Assembly: GCA_017634475.1 (NCBI GenBank)
Contig: JAGBNH010000083.1
Span: forward strand, 1 to 35,245
Length of the DNA: 35,245 bases
Direction: 5' to 3'
Source of the DNA: Eubacterium sp.
GTDB lineage: Bacteria; Bacillota; Clostridia; Lachnospirales; Lachnospiraceae
Shown here: positions 25,792-34,867 of the stretch, piece after piece
Position numbering within the stretch: the first letter of the stretch is position 1
Layout of the letters: each line of letters starts with the position of its first letter
Position numbers and translations under genes: made by a program
The notes under the pieces: generated by a model
What the model saw: only the letters and a program-made list of their open reading frames with translations
Database searches by the model: none
Told to the model about the DNA's origin: nothing

Positions 25792-26331
25792 TTATTCACC
25801 TGCGTAGGTGATGCAGCTGTCATAAGGGTACTTTGCGATCTTCTCCCGTCCATGAAGATCCTTTAGCTCGATCAGAGTCACGATCTTTACCACCTCGCCT
25901 CCCAGCTTCTCCACCAGCCTGGCAGTGGCTTCGGTGGATCCGCCTGTAGCAAGCAGGTCGTCCACGATCACCACCTTCTGTCCGGGTTTAACGGAATCGA
26001 CGTGGGCTTCGATCTCTGCCACACCGTATTCCAGGGTGTAGGACTCGCTTACGGTCTTCCGGGGAAGCTTGCCTTTCTTCCGGATGGCTACCGTGCCCTT
26101 ACCGAAGCGGTAAGCCAGCGGTGCTGCGAAGAAGAAGCCCCTTGCCTCGATGCCTGCGATCAGGTCGTAGTCCAGACCCTCCAGCTTCTGCGCAATAGAA
26201 TCCACGGCAAGCCGGAAGCCCTCCGGATCCGCCAATGCACTGGTCACATCCCTGAACATGATCCCCGGCTTCGGGAAATCAGGAATCGTCACGATATAAT
26301 CCTCTAATTTTTTCTTCTGTTCTGTACCCAC
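25792..26331 (-). CDS. apt: Adenine phosphoribosyltransferase
   Basis: The protein has 179 residues from a GTG start at 26331, placed 6 bases after AGGAGG. The longer open frame reaching 26415 would overlap recJ and adds 28 residues with no family match. The enzyme turns adenine and PRPP into AMP (purine salvage). The PRPP-binding loop reads VVIVDDLLATGGST, and the N-terminus shows IPDFPKPGIMFRD, typical of Apt, plus GIEARGF. Length is normal for the family. It sits 16 bp after recJ and 37 bp before relA, in the recJ-apt-relA order common in Firmicutes. Confidence 0.95.
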   Translation of the reverse strand: MGTEQKKKLEDYIVTIPDFPKPGIMFRDVTSALADPEGFRLAVDSIAQKLEGLDYDLIAGIEARGFFFAAPLAYRFGKGTVAIRKKGKLPRKTVSESYTLEYGVAEIEAHVDSVKPGQKVVIVDDLLATGGSTEATARLVEKLGGEVVKIVTLIELKDLHGREKIAKYPYDSCITYAGE

Positions 26332-26347
26332 AATAAACCTCCTGGTT

Positions 26348-28117
26348 CTAGTCCTCCGGGGACCTTCGATAATACTCCATTTTGCACTGTGCTTCCCGAC
26401 TCCCGTTGTATTCATTTATGGAAAGCGTATAGATGATGTCCATTTTCGGAACACGATCCAGTTCGTGTCCACGCATAATTCTATCACAATCTTCCAGTTC
26501 AAGCCACATTTTTATATCCTGAAACAGCGGTTCTCCGTCAAAGGTGATCACCTCTGAACGGAAAGCGCGTTCATCCTGAAAGGTAAGGCGGAAATATTTT
26601 CCGGATCTTCCCAGCTGGCGAATACCCACAAGGCGAAGCCGCCGGTCTGCAAATAAGGGCCTGGGGTTCCCGGTGCCAAAGGGTTCCATGGCCTCGATCT
26701 GCTCCGCCAGGTTATCCGATACATAGGAAAGGGGCATGGGGACATCGATATAAACCTTCTCCGTAAGGTCGTTCTCCGTAAGGCCGTCCAGTTCGTTAAG
26801 CCGCCGGGCGAAGGCCTCCAGATTCTCCTCCCGGATGCTCATTCCCGCTGCCATCCTGTGTCCTCCGAAGCCGTTCAGAAGATCCTTCGCTTCTCCCAGC
26901 TTCTCCACCATATTATAGCCCTCGATGGACCGGCCCGATCCCTTCAGCAGTCCGGGTTCCGTTTCCGAACGGGCAAATATGATGGTGGGTCTGTAGTACC
27001 TGTTTTTGATCTTCCCTGCCACGATCCCCGCCAGAGATTCATGGAGCTCCGGGATGAGAAGAACGATCACATGATCGCTTTCTCCCTTACCGGTTTCATC
27101 CAGGTATCCGAAGGCGAATTCCGTGCCATCAGTGGTGGCTGCCTTTCTGGTCTGGTTCAGTGCCTTGATCTCCTCCGCCTTTGCTTCCGCTTTCTCCCGA
27201 TCCGTCATAAGGAGAAGCTCCATGGCTTCCTTGGCAGAAGCAAGTCTTCCCTCGGAATTGATGCTCGGACCGAGAATAAAGCCAAGATGGTAGGTGGTCA
27301 GCGGCTTACCCTGCAGACCATTTACGGTGAGCAGAGCTCTCAGCCCCACATTTTCCGTATGGGCCATGATCCGAAGCCCTTCCCGGATAATGATCCGGTT
27401 TTCTTCCATGATGGGCATCACATCACAGCAGGCCCCCAGAGCCACAAACTCCAGATATTTTTCCGGGGGAAGGGGAGAACCCATGAGTCCTGCCAGGACC
27501 CGGATCACTTTATATGCCACCTCCACACCGCAGATTTCTTTATAGGGATAGGGGCAGCCCTTCTGCCAGGGATTCACGATGACGTCCGCCTCCGGCAGAT
27601 CTCCCAGGATCTGGTGATGGTCCGTTACGATCACGGTCATTCCGTAGCTCTTTGCCTTACTGATGGATTCATAGGCGCTGATACCGTTGTCGCAGGTGAG
27701 CAGGGTATCCACCCCGTCACGGAAGGCCTCCTCCACCATCCGGACGCTCATGCCGTAACCATCCGTAAGCCGGTCGGGTATATCGTAGCTTACATCCGCT
27801 CCCAGGGCCTGCAGTGCATCCAGAAGGACATAACAGGAGGTCACGCCGTCCACATCGTAGTCTGCCATGATCCGGATCTTCTTCTTCGCCTGAAGCTTCG
27901 CCTTAAGCAGCTCTGCCGCCTCCCTGCAGTTCAGCATCAGCTCGGGCTCCGGGATATCCCCCAGGGTTCCCCGTACGTATTTCCTTTGTTTTTCCGGTGT
28001 ATCCTGTCCCCGGTTCACGATCACCCTGGCCATCACCTGATCCACGCCAAGGCGGCCGGCGATCTCCTTGAAATCCGCTCCGAGGTTCATCACTCTCCAG
28101 TCGATATAACGCCCCAT
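26348..28117 (-). CDS. recJ: Single-stranded-DNA exonuclease RecJ
   Basis: The 589-residue protein belongs to the DHH phosphoesterase superfamily. RecJ degrades single-stranded DNA 5' to 3' in repair and recombination. Metal-binding motifs are visible: MADYDVDGVTS (D86, D88, D90), TDHHQI (DHH at 166-168), a TCDNGIS segment, and the DHHA1 motif GFGGHRMAAGMS. A C-terminal OB-fold region follows (about 455-560). The length fits the core RecJ of Firmicutes. The start follows GAGG by 5 bases. A 14-bp hairpin lies just upstream, in the gap after secDF. Confidence 0.93.
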   Translation of the reverse strand: MGRYIDWRVMNLGADFKEIAGRLGVDQVMARVIVNRGQDTPEKQRKYVRGTLGDIPEPELMLNCREAAELLKAKLQAKKKIRIMADYDVDGVTSCYVLLDALQALGADVSYDIPDRLTDGYGMSVRMVEEAFRDGVDTLLTCDNGISAYESISKAKSYGMTVIVTDHHQILGDLPEADVIVNPWQKGCPYPYKEICGVEVAYKVIRVLAGLMGSPLPPEKYLEFVALGACCDVMPIMEENRIIIREGLRIMAHTENVGLRALLTVNGLQGKPLTTYHLGFILGPSINSEGRLASAKEAMELLLMTDREKAEAKAEEIKALNQTRKAATTDGTEFAFGYLDETGKGESDHVIVLLIPELHESLAGIVAGKIKNRYYRPTIIFARSETEPGLLKGSGRSIEGYNMVEKLGEAKDLLNGFGGHRMAAGMSIREENLEAFARRLNELDGLTENDLTEKVYIDVPMPLSYVSDNLAEQIEAMEPFGTGNPRPLFADRRLRLVGIRQLGRSGKYFRLTFQDERAFRSEVITFDGEPLFQDIKMWLELEDCDRIMRGHELDRVPKMDIIYTLSINEYNGSREAQCKMEYYRRSPED

Positions 28118-28136
28118 GGTTTCCTCTCTATAATCG

Positions 28137-28170
28137 GGAAGAAGCCACAGATTAACCTGCGGCCTCTTCC
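28137..28170 (-). other. 14-bp RNA hairpin between secDF and recJ
   Basis: On the minus strand GGAAGAGGCCGCAG pairs with CTGTGGCTTCTTCC through 12 Watson-Crick and 2 G-U pairs around a 6-base loop. No T-run follows, so it is not a standard terminator. It sits between the secDF stop and the recJ ribosome site. It could be an mRNA processing or stability element, or a weak attenuator. Confidence 0.6.
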
Positions 28171-28192
28171 AAAAAGTATATGCTGTTCGCGA

Positions 28193-30436
28193 TTATTTCG
28201 AAGCCTGCTTCGCAACCTGCCCGGAAGCATCCTTCTTCTTTCCTCCGATATGCTTCTTCAGGAACAGCCACATAGGACCGGTGATGAAGACGGAGGAGTA
28301 CAGACCGCAGAGAAGACCTGCGATCAGGGTAAGTGTAAATTCCTTAAGTGCGGACACACCCAGGATATACAGCATCAGCACTGTCACGAAGGTGGTCAGT
28401 GTCGAATAGATATTTCTGGTCAGTGTCTGTGAGATACTGGTATCTACAATGGTGTCGTAGCCCACAGCATTGGCGTTCATCTCCCGCAGGTTCTCACGGA
28501 TACGGTCAAAGATGACAATGGTCGCATTGATGGAGTAACCGAGGATGGTCAGCATACATGCGATAAATGTACCGCCCACCGACAGGTACGCCACGGAGTA
28601 GACCATGAAGACGATCATGACGTCGTGGATCAGGGCGATAACGGCTGCCGCACCGAAGCGGACATCCGAGAACCGGAACGCGATGTAGATCAGCATCAGG
28701 ATGGAGGCTACCACCACTGCGATGATGGCGTCGCGCTGCATTTCACTGGAAATGGTGCTGCTTATATTTTCGGATTCGATCTTGTCATTGGTCAGACTGA
28801 ACTTGCTTTCCAGTGCATCCGAAACCTTGGTACGTGTTGCTTCATCCAGCTCAGAGGTCTTGAAGACGATCTGGTTGGTGTTGTCTACCGTCTGGATCTG
28901 GATCTTGCCTGCGTCGATACCTGCTGCTTCGGCGATCACCGGAGCGATCTCCGTTTCTGCCTCTGCCAGTGTATATTCCTTGTCGAAGGTCACGGTTGTT
29001 GATGTACCGCCGCTGAACTCAAGGCTGTAGTTCAGAGTGTTGCCGCGGCTGTCCATTCCCTTGTTCACGAAGAGGAATGCGATACCTCCTACGATGAGCA
29101 CGATGGAGATCAGGCCGGTAACCTTGAATGCTCTGGTGAACTTAACCACCTTGCGGTGCTTAGCTTCTCCGTAGAGCTTCTTGTTGGTCACGCCAAGATT
29201 TGCAAATGCATAAAGCAGGATCCGGGTTACCGCCAGAGCGGTGAACATGGAAAGGATGATACCGAGGATCAGGGTCTTGGCAAAGCCCTTAACGGAACCG
29301 GAACCCATCCAGAGCAGTACGACACCTGCAATGATCGTTGTGATATTTCCATCAAAGATAGCAGAGAAAGCCTTGGAGAAACCATTCCTGATGGCGGTCT
29401 TTACTGTCTTGCCGTCGCCGATCTCCTCCTTGATACGGGTGAAGATGATGACATTCGCATCCACCGCCATACCTATGGACAGGATGATACCTGCGATACC
29501 CGGAAGGGTAAGGGAGATATGCAGGGACTGCAGGAAGAACAGCTCCAGGATCACGTATACGGAAAGGGCGATAGATGCAAGGAATCCCGGGAACCGGAAT
29601 ACGATGATCATGATCAGGAATACGATACCGAGACCGATGGCACCTGCCAGAAGAGAGGTCCGTACCGCATCGCTACCCAGCTTTGCACCTACTACCTGAG
29701 AACGCAGTTCCCGAAGGGTAAGAGGAAGGGCACCGATCTTAATGGTGCTGGCCAGAGATTCAGCCTCTTCATAAGAACCGATACCGTTAATCTCTGCACT
29801 TCCGCCGGTGATGGCTTCATTTACACGCGGATAGCTTACTACCTGACTGTCATACAGGATGTAAATGGGATTTCCAACGTTAGCCGCGGTAACATCCGCA
29901 AATTTCTTGGCACCCTCGTCGTTGAACTGAAGGCTCACCACATTTTCCTTTGTACCTGTGGTCTGGTCTTCACGGATACCTGCGGAAGCTTCCTTAACAT
30001 CCGCACCGGTAAGTGCCGCTGCATATTCCTTGCCGTTGGCAAAAAGCTCAAAATTCGCAGGATCTACAAACTCCAGTTTACCGGGACGTCCCATGGAATC
30101 CAGGATCTCATTAGGATCGTACTTGCTGGTATCTACAGGGATCTCAACCGTGAAACGGTTGCTGCCTTCCTGATATACCTCGCCGTCCGTACTGTAGTTG
30201 TCGACTCTTCGCTGCAGCTTGTCCTGTGTTGCCGCGATAGCATCGGAGGTTGCATCATCCTCTGCGATCTCGTAAGTTACACTGACACCACCCCGGAGAT
30301 CAAGGCCGAGGATAATGTCTTCTGCGCGACCGGCACTCTCCTCCCCCAGACCGAACAGGACCGCGTAAACCGCGCCTGCCACCAGGAGGCAGAAGAGAAT
30401 CAGGATCAGCACTGCATTTCTCTTTGCTTTCTTCAT
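28193..30436 (-). CDS. secDF: Fused protein translocase subunit SecD-SecF
   Basis: This 747-residue membrane protein joins SecD and SecF, which use the proton gradient to help the Sec channel pull proteins across the membrane. The SecD half has an N-terminal membrane segment (residues 8-28), GLDLRGGVSVTYEI, an extracytoplasmic domain, and a membrane bundle with GMAVDANVIIFTRIKEE. The SecF half starts near residue 440, with SLEFSGGTSTTV, and contains the matching GYSINATIVIFDRIREN. All twelve expected membrane segments can be placed. The start follows AAGGAG. It comes after the SCIFF maturase gene and would export the window's large CW-repeat proteins, among others. Confidence 0.95.
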   Translation of the reverse strand: MKKAKRNAVLILILFCLLVAGAVYAVLFGLGEESAGRAEDIILGLDLRGGVSVTYEIAEDDATSDAIAATQDKLQRRVDNYSTDGEVYQEGSNRFTVEIPVDTSKYDPNEILDSMGRPGKLEFVDPANFELFANGKEYAAALTGADVKEASAGIREDQTTGTKENVVSLQFNDEGAKKFADVTAANVGNPIYILYDSQVVSYPRVNEAITGGSAEINGIGSYEEAESLASTIKIGALPLTLRELRSQVVGAKLGSDAVRTSLLAGAIGLGIVFLIMIIVFRFPGFLASIALSVYVILELFFLQSLHISLTLPGIAGIILSIGMAVDANVIIFTRIKEEIGDGKTVKTAIRNGFSKAFSAIFDGNITTIIAGVVLLWMGSGSVKGFAKTLILGIILSMFTALAVTRILLYAFANLGVTNKKLYGEAKHRKVVKFTRAFKVTGLISIVLIVGGIAFLFVNKGMDSRGNTLNYSLEFSGGTSTTVTFDKEYTLAEAETEIAPVIAEAAGIDAGKIQIQTVDNTNQIVFKTSELDEATRTKVSDALESKFSLTNDKIESENISSTISSEMQRDAIIAVVVASILMLIYIAFRFSDVRFGAAAVIALIHDVMIVFMVYSVAYLSVGGTFIACMLTILGYSINATIVIFDRIRENLREMNANAVGYDTIVDTSISQTLTRNIYSTLTTFVTVLMLYILGVSALKEFTLTLIAGLLCGLYSSVFITGPMWLFLKKHIGGKKKDASGQVAKQASK

Positions 30437-30522
30437 TGTTTCTTACTCCTTTTATATCAGATATCCCGTAGGACACCTTGAATCAAACGATATATCGAAA
30501 GATCCTTCGCCTGCGATCTGTT

Positions 30523-32013
30523 TCATGCATCCTTCTCGTTTCCTGTTTCATCACACGTCTCCTCGCAGAGCTCGTCGCAGGCCTCGTCACTGTAGAGCGA
30601 ACCGGTCTTCTTCCTGGGCGTTGCTGACGTAACGGTATCTGCCAGCGCCGCCTTCATCATCAGCGCGCATTCCACACGCTTACGTTCCAGCTCGCAGCCG
30701 ATATCGTAGGCCTCCAGGATCTTTCCGTGGAACTGATAGGCATTTGCCGCACATCCACCGCTGCAGAAGAACCGGGCGAAGCATTCCTTACATTTATCCT
30801 TGGCGTAGACGTTGTTCTGCTTGAATTCGTCCACGATCTCGGTCCGCTGGATCCCCTTCCAGACATCTCCCAGTTTGAAATCCTCATTCCCCACAAACTG
30901 ATGGCAGGGATAGAGATCGCCCCAGGGGGTGACTGCCAGATATTCGGTTCCCGAGCCGCAGCCGGAAAGCCGCTTATAGACGCAGGGTCCGCCGGTGAGA
31001 TCGATCATGAAATGGAAGAAGGTAACCGGATGTCCGGCCAGTGCCCGGTCCACCAGCTCCTTCGCCAGGATGTCATACTGTTCCTTCAGAACAGGAACAT
31101 CCGCCTCGGTGATGGCATAATCCTCTTCCGGAGGCGCCACCACAGGTTCCATGGAGATCACGTTGAAGCCCTCATCCATCAGAGACTTCACATCCTCTGC
31201 AAAGTCCAGATTGTGATGGGTAAATGTTCCGCGGATATAATACTCACCCTTGCGTTTCTGCTGAAACTCCTTGTATTTCGGAAGGATCACATCATAGCTG
31301 CCCTTTCCGTTCCGGGTGGGACGCATGGCGTCATTCACCAGCTTCCTTCCGTCGATGGAAAGCACTACATTCTTCAGCTCTTTATTCGCAAAGTCGATGA
31401 CATCATCGTTTAACAGGATGCCGTTGGTGGTCAGGGTAAAACGGAAATTCTTTCCCGTTTCCTTCTCTCTCTGTCTTCCGTAGGCTACCAGCTCCTTCAC
31501 CACGTCGAAGTTCATCAGCGGTTCTCCGCCGAAGAAATCCACCTCCAGATTCCGGCGGTTTCCGGAATTCGCTATGAGGAAATCCAATGCAGCCTTTCCT
31601 ACCTCCACAGACATCAGCGCACGGTCTCCGTGGTACTCGCCCTGTCCGGCAAAGCAGTATTTGCAGGCCAGATTGCAGTCATGGGAGACGTTCAGGCAGA
31701 GCGCCTTCACCACCGTCTTTCTTGCCTTGAAATCGATCACCGCATTCTGGTACTTATCCTCGGCAAAAAGCTTTCCGGATTCCTCCAGGGCCTGTACCGC
31801 TTCCCAGGCTTCAAGGATACTCTCCTCCGTCTCCTGGGGATAAGCCTTAAGAAGCTCCTCCACAGCGGAAGTCTTGTCCTTCTGCCCCTCGGCAACCTGC
31901 TGATACAGCGGGATCAGATCATAAACAAGATCATCCACCACGTGCACAGAGCCGCTGCAAACATCCAGTACGATGTTATATCCGTTATTCTTAAATTGAT
32001 GTACCTGTTTCAT
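30523..32013 (-). CDS. scfB: SCIFF radical SAM/SPASM maturase
   Basis: The 496-residue enzyme installs thioether cross-links in the SCIFF peptide. The radical SAM cluster motif is CNLACKYC (C113, C117, C120). VDFFGGEPLMNFD follows, and a C-terminal SPASM region holds auxiliary-cluster cysteines, including CKECFARFFCSGGCAANAY. An N-terminal peptide-recognition-like domain occupies residues 1-95. After the family's usual end (CALMMKAALAD) there is an unusual tail of about 35 residues. It is acidic and carries three cysteines spaced CX3CX3C (479, 483, 487). The SCIFF gene lies 104 bp upstream, with a hairpin between. secDF follows after 86 bp without a clear terminator. Confidence 0.93.
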   Translation of the reverse strand: MKQVHQFKNNGYNIVLDVCSGSVHVVDDLVYDLIPLYQQVAEGQKDKTSAVEELLKAYPQETEESILEAWEAVQALEESGKLFAEDKYQNAVIDFKARKTVVKALCLNVSHDCNLACKYCFAGQGEYHGDRALMSVEVGKAALDFLIANSGNRRNLEVDFFGGEPLMNFDVVKELVAYGRQREKETGKNFRFTLTTNGILLNDDVIDFANKELKNVVLSIDGRKLVNDAMRPTRNGKGSYDVILPKYKEFQQKRKGEYYIRGTFTHHNLDFAEDVKSLMDEGFNVISMEPVVAPPEEDYAITEADVPVLKEQYDILAKELVDRALAGHPVTFFHFMIDLTGGPCVYKRLSGCGSGTEYLAVTPWGDLYPCHQFVGNEDFKLGDVWKGIQRTEIVDEFKQNNVYAKDKCKECFARFFCSGGCAANAYQFHGKILEAYDIGCELERKRVECALMMKAALADTVTSATPRKKTGSLYSDEACDELCEETCDETGNEKDA

Positions 32014-32042
32014 AAATGTCCTCTAAATCAAAGCACGCAGGA

Positions 32043-32089
32043 AAGAGGACGCTCGGGTAACGCCGCTTCGCGCCCCGGATGGTCCTCTT
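32043..32089 (-). other. Hairpin between scfA and scfB (possible attenuator)
   Basis: The arms AAGAGGAC and GTCCTCTT (32043-32050 and 32082-32089 on the plus strand) pair perfectly. The GC-rich interior can fold further. Only a weak T-rich stretch follows on the minus strand. Such a structure between a peptide gene and its maturase could lower expression of the enzyme relative to the peptide. Confidence 0.45.
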
Positions 32090-32117
32090 TTAAGAAATGC
32101 TCTTTGCCTGCAGATGC

Positions 32118-32258
32118 TTACTGATTCTCGCAGCTCTGATTTCCTACGGTGCAGGAGGTCTTGCATGCGGACTGGCAGGAAGTCTGGCACTCGCCGCATC
32201 CGCCCTTCTCCTGGGTCTCCTGATAGGTTGTCTCTGTAAGAGTCTTGATTCTTTCCAT
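32118..32258 (-). CDS. scfA: SCIFF precursor peptide (six cysteines in forty-five residues)
   Basis: The peptide has 46 residues from the ATG at 32258, which follows GGAG. An in-frame ATG at 32306 would add 16 residues unlike the family. It has a leader-like MERIKTLTETTYQ segment and six cysteines at 21, 24, 28, 32, 36 and 43, including a CX3CX3CX3C core. This is the signature of SCIFF, a ribosomal peptide nearly universal in Clostridia. The maturase next to it links Cys to Thr-type residues by thioether bonds. The biological role of mature SCIFF is not established. A good promoter lies upstream. Confidence 0.96.
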   Translation of the reverse strand: MERIKTLTETTYQETQEKGGCGECQTSCQSACKTSCTVGNQSCENQ

Positions 32259-32332
32259 TTTTATATCTCCTTTAAAAAATGTTCTGAACGATCTATCTCT
32301 GTTCATTTTGCAAAGCGCAAAATACAGAGGAC

Positions 32333-32360
32333 ATTATAGCACATTCCGGATTAAAAGCAA
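32333..32360 (-). promoter_or_regulatory. Promoter of scfA and probably of the long operon
   Basis: On the minus strand TTGCTT (32355-32360) is followed after 16 bases by a perfect TATAAT (32333-32338), with an extended TGC just before it. The predicted start is close to 32326. The leader begins with a 7-bp palindrome (ATTTTGC and GCAAAAT, 32305-32323). No equally strong promoter was found before the downstream genes. Confidence 0.75.
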
Positions 32361-32373
32361 ACAGAAAATAAAC

Positions 32374-32403
32374 TTGAATTTCGCTGTCTTTCTATTGTAT
32401 AGT
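32374..32403 (+). promoter_or_regulatory. Promoter of the P-type ATPase gene
   Basis: TTGAAT (32374-32379) and TATAGT (32398-32403) are separated by 18 bases, ahead of an AGGGG ribosome site and the ATG at 32443. It is divergent from the scfA promoter. The two -35 boxes are only 13 bp apart, so the two polymerases may hinder each other. Confidence 0.6.
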
Positions 32404-32442
32404 TAATAGTACCTATATTTCTCAAAACAGGGGATAAGACAT

Positions 32443-34845
32443 ATGAAAGAAATCGTCAAAAAAGAGATCACCCGAGTGGAACCGGCCCCCGATCGGGGAC
32501 TGACGGCTGCCCAGGTTGAGGAACGGCTGAACAACGGATATGCAAATACGCCGGTGGAATCCGTTTCCAAATCTGTGGGGGCGATCATCGCAGAGAACGT
32601 ATTTACCTATTTCAACCTGATCTTCACGCTTCTGGCGGTCTTCCTGATCATCGCCGGGTCCTTTAAGGATCTGAGTTTTATGCCCATCATCATTTTCAAC
32701 ACCCTGATCGGTATCATCCAGGAGCTCCGTTCCAAAGCAACACTGGATAAGCTCACCGTGCTCAACGCCCCCACCTCCAAGGTGATCCGGGACGGCGTAG
32801 AGCAGAAGATCCCATCGGATCAGCTGGTGCTGGACGACATCATCATCTTCCGGGCCGGGGACCAGATCCCGGCAGACGCCGTAGTCATCGAAGGCAAGGT
32901 TTCCGCAAACGAAGCACTGCTTACCGGTGAAGCGGATGAGATCGTCAAGGAAGACGGGGCAACTCTGATGAGCGGAAGCTTCATCGTGTCCGGCTCCTGC
33001 AAGGCAAGGCTGGTGGCAGTCGGAGCAGATTCCTACATTTCCCAGCTGACCCTGCAGGCAAAGCAGCAGAAGTCCGGAGAGCAGTCGGAAATGATCCGCT
33101 CTCTGAACCGGATCGTAAAGATCGCCGGCGTCATCATCATCCCGCTGGGCGGTCTGCAGTTCTTCCAGGCTTACGGCATCAACGGCATGTCCTTCCAGGA
33201 CAGCGTCAGATCCACCGTGGCTTCCATCATCGGTATGATCCCCGAGGGACTCTTCCTTCTGGCCAGCATCACTCTTGTGCTTTCCACCGTCCGTCTGGCG
33301 GGCAAGAAGGTACTTGTCCACGACATGAAATGTATCGAGGCCCTGGCCCGTGTCGATGTCCTTTGCGTGGACAAGACCGGTACCATCACCGAGAATACCA
33401 TGAAGGTTACGGATTATATTCCTCTCGGCGAGAACAAGAAGGAAGATATCTACAACCTGCTCAGTGATTTTGCCGCAGAGCAGGCCGCAGACAACATCAC
33501 CATGGCGGCGCTTAAGAATTACTTCACCACGCCCACCTCTTCCAAGATCCTCGGCCACACCGACTTCTCCTCGGAGTTCAAGTACTCCAGCGTGACCATG
33601 GAGAAGGCCGCCTACGTTCTTGGTGCTCCGGAATTCGTCCTTCGCGAGGATTACGCATCCCAGAGGGAAACCATCGAGCTTTACAGCCGCAAGGGCTATC
33701 GTGTGCTTGCCTTCGCAGAGTATGAGGGAACGCCGGACGGAAAGGCTCTTACCGCTGCCTGCATCCCGCGGGCGCTGGTACTGATCACCAACCCGGTAAG
33801 AAGCACAGCACCTGCAACCTTTGACTTCTTCGCCAATGAAGGCGTAAATGTAAAGGTCATCTCCGGTGATAATCCCATCACCGTATCCGAGGTTGCCAAG
33901 CAGGCCGGAGTGCGGGGCGCCGAGCACTATGTGGACGCTTCCACTCTGACTACGGACGACGCCATCGACAAGGCCATGTCCACCTATACCGTATTCGGCC
34001 GGGTTACACCGGATCAGAAGCGGAAATTCGTCAAGGCCCTGCAGAAGCAGGGACACACCGTTGCCATGACCGGCGATGGTGTCAATGATATCCTCGCGCT
34101 GAAAGACGCCGACTGCTCCGTAGCCATGGCCTCCGGAAGTGAAGCTGCTGTACAGGCAGCGCAGCTGGTGCTGCTGGATTCCGATTTCGCCCACATGCCC
34201 GAGGTGGTTATGGAGGGCCGTCAGGTAGTCAACAATATGGAGCGCTCGGGAAGTCTCTTCCTTGTAAAGAATATCTTCTCTCTGATCCTGTCCCTGCTGG
34301 CCATCGGCTTCGGCGTGACCTATCCGCTGACACCGTCGCAGCTGACACTGATCAGTGCATTTACCATCGGACTTCCTGCATTCCTGCTTTCTCAGGTTCC
34401 GGACCATTTCATGATCCAGGGCCGATTCATGAAGAACGTGATCCTACGGGCTCTACCCGGTGCTCTCACCGATGTGCTGATCGTAGTCGCCATGGTGATC
34501 TTCGGACAGATCTTCAATGTATCTCATGAAGAGATCCAGACCGCATCCACGTATCTTCTGTGTATCGTCGGAATCATGATCGTGATCAAGATCTCCAGAC
34601 CGATGACCAACTTCAAGCGTGCAGTGATCCTGCTGTGCATCGCAGGCCTGATCCTTTCCGTGAATCTCCTGCGCGGCGTATTTGGTACCGTTTCTCTTTC
34701 TACCAAGAGCCTGCTGCTCTGCATCAACTTCGGTATCATGGCAGACGCCCTTATGCACTTCATCACCTTCGGACTGCATTCCATCGAAATGCTCATCCTG
34801 AAGTTCGGTAAGAATGAAAATCACGCCCGACCGGTGATCCGGTAA
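32443..34845 (+). CDS. P-type cation-transporting ATPase (CtpE-like)
   Basis: The 800-residue membrane pump has the full P-type ATPase layout. Membrane segments lie at about 50-95. The actuator domain carries LTGEAD (E163). Helix M4 holds the ion-site motif PEGL (267-270). The phosphorylation site is DKTGT (D310), a nucleotide-binding domain follows, and TGDGVND with an SEAAVQAA stretch comes before the last helices. PEGL in M4 and the overall pattern are closest to CtpE-type pumps, linked in mycobacteria to calcium uptake. They do not resemble heavy-metal pumps: no CPC motif and no N-terminal metal-binding domain. Ion and direction are inference. It is a single-gene unit with its own promoter. 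Confidence 0.88.
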   Translation: MKEIVKKEITRVEPAPDRGLTAAQVEERLNNGYANTPVESVSKSVGAIIAENVFTYFNLIFTLLAVFLIIAGSFKDLSFMPIIIFNTLIGIIQELRSKATLDKLTVLNAPTSKVIRDGVEQKIPSDQLVLDDIIIFRAGDQIPADAVVIEGKVSANEALLTGEADEIVKEDGATLMSGSFIVSGSCKARLVAVGADSYISQLTLQAKQQKSGEQSEMIRSLNRIVKIAGVIIIPLGGLQFFQAYGINGMSFQDSVRSTVASIIGMIPEGLFLLASITLVLSTVRLAGKKVLVHDMKCIEALARVDVLCVDKTGTITENTMKVTDYIPLGENKKEDIYNLLSDFAAEQAADNITMAALKNYFTTPTSSKILGHTDFSSEFKYSSVTMEKAAYVLGAPEFVLREDYASQRETIELYSRKGYRVLAFAEYEGTPDGKALTAACIPRALVLITNPVRSTAPATFDFFANEGVNVKVISGDNPITVSEVAKQAGVRGAEHYVDASTLTTDDAIDKAMSTYTVFGRVTPDQKRKFVKALQKQGHTVAMTGDGVNDILALKDADCSVAMASGSEAAVQAAQLVLLDSDFAHMPEVVMEGRQVVNNMERSGSLFLVKNIFSLILSLLAIGFGVTYPLTPSQLTLISAFTIGLPAFLLSQVPDHFMIQGRFMKNVILRALPGALTDVLIVVAMVIFGQIFNVSHEEIQTASTYLLCIVGIMIVIKISRPMTNFKRAVILLCIAGLILSVNLLRGVFGTVSLSTKSLLLCINFGIMADALMHFITFGLHSIEMLILKFGKNENHARPVIR

Positions 34846-34867
34846 CCCGATCGGCAAGGCGAAACTG

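Noticed and set aside
26858..28432. 524-codon open frame antisense to recJ and the end of secDF
   Set aside because: No motifs. It crosses two real genes and their gap and has no ribosome site of note.
32422..34407. 661-codon open frame antisense to the P-type ATPase
   Set aside because: The composition is rich in Gly, Asp and His without domains, and the ATPase is intact on the other strand. A shadow frame.
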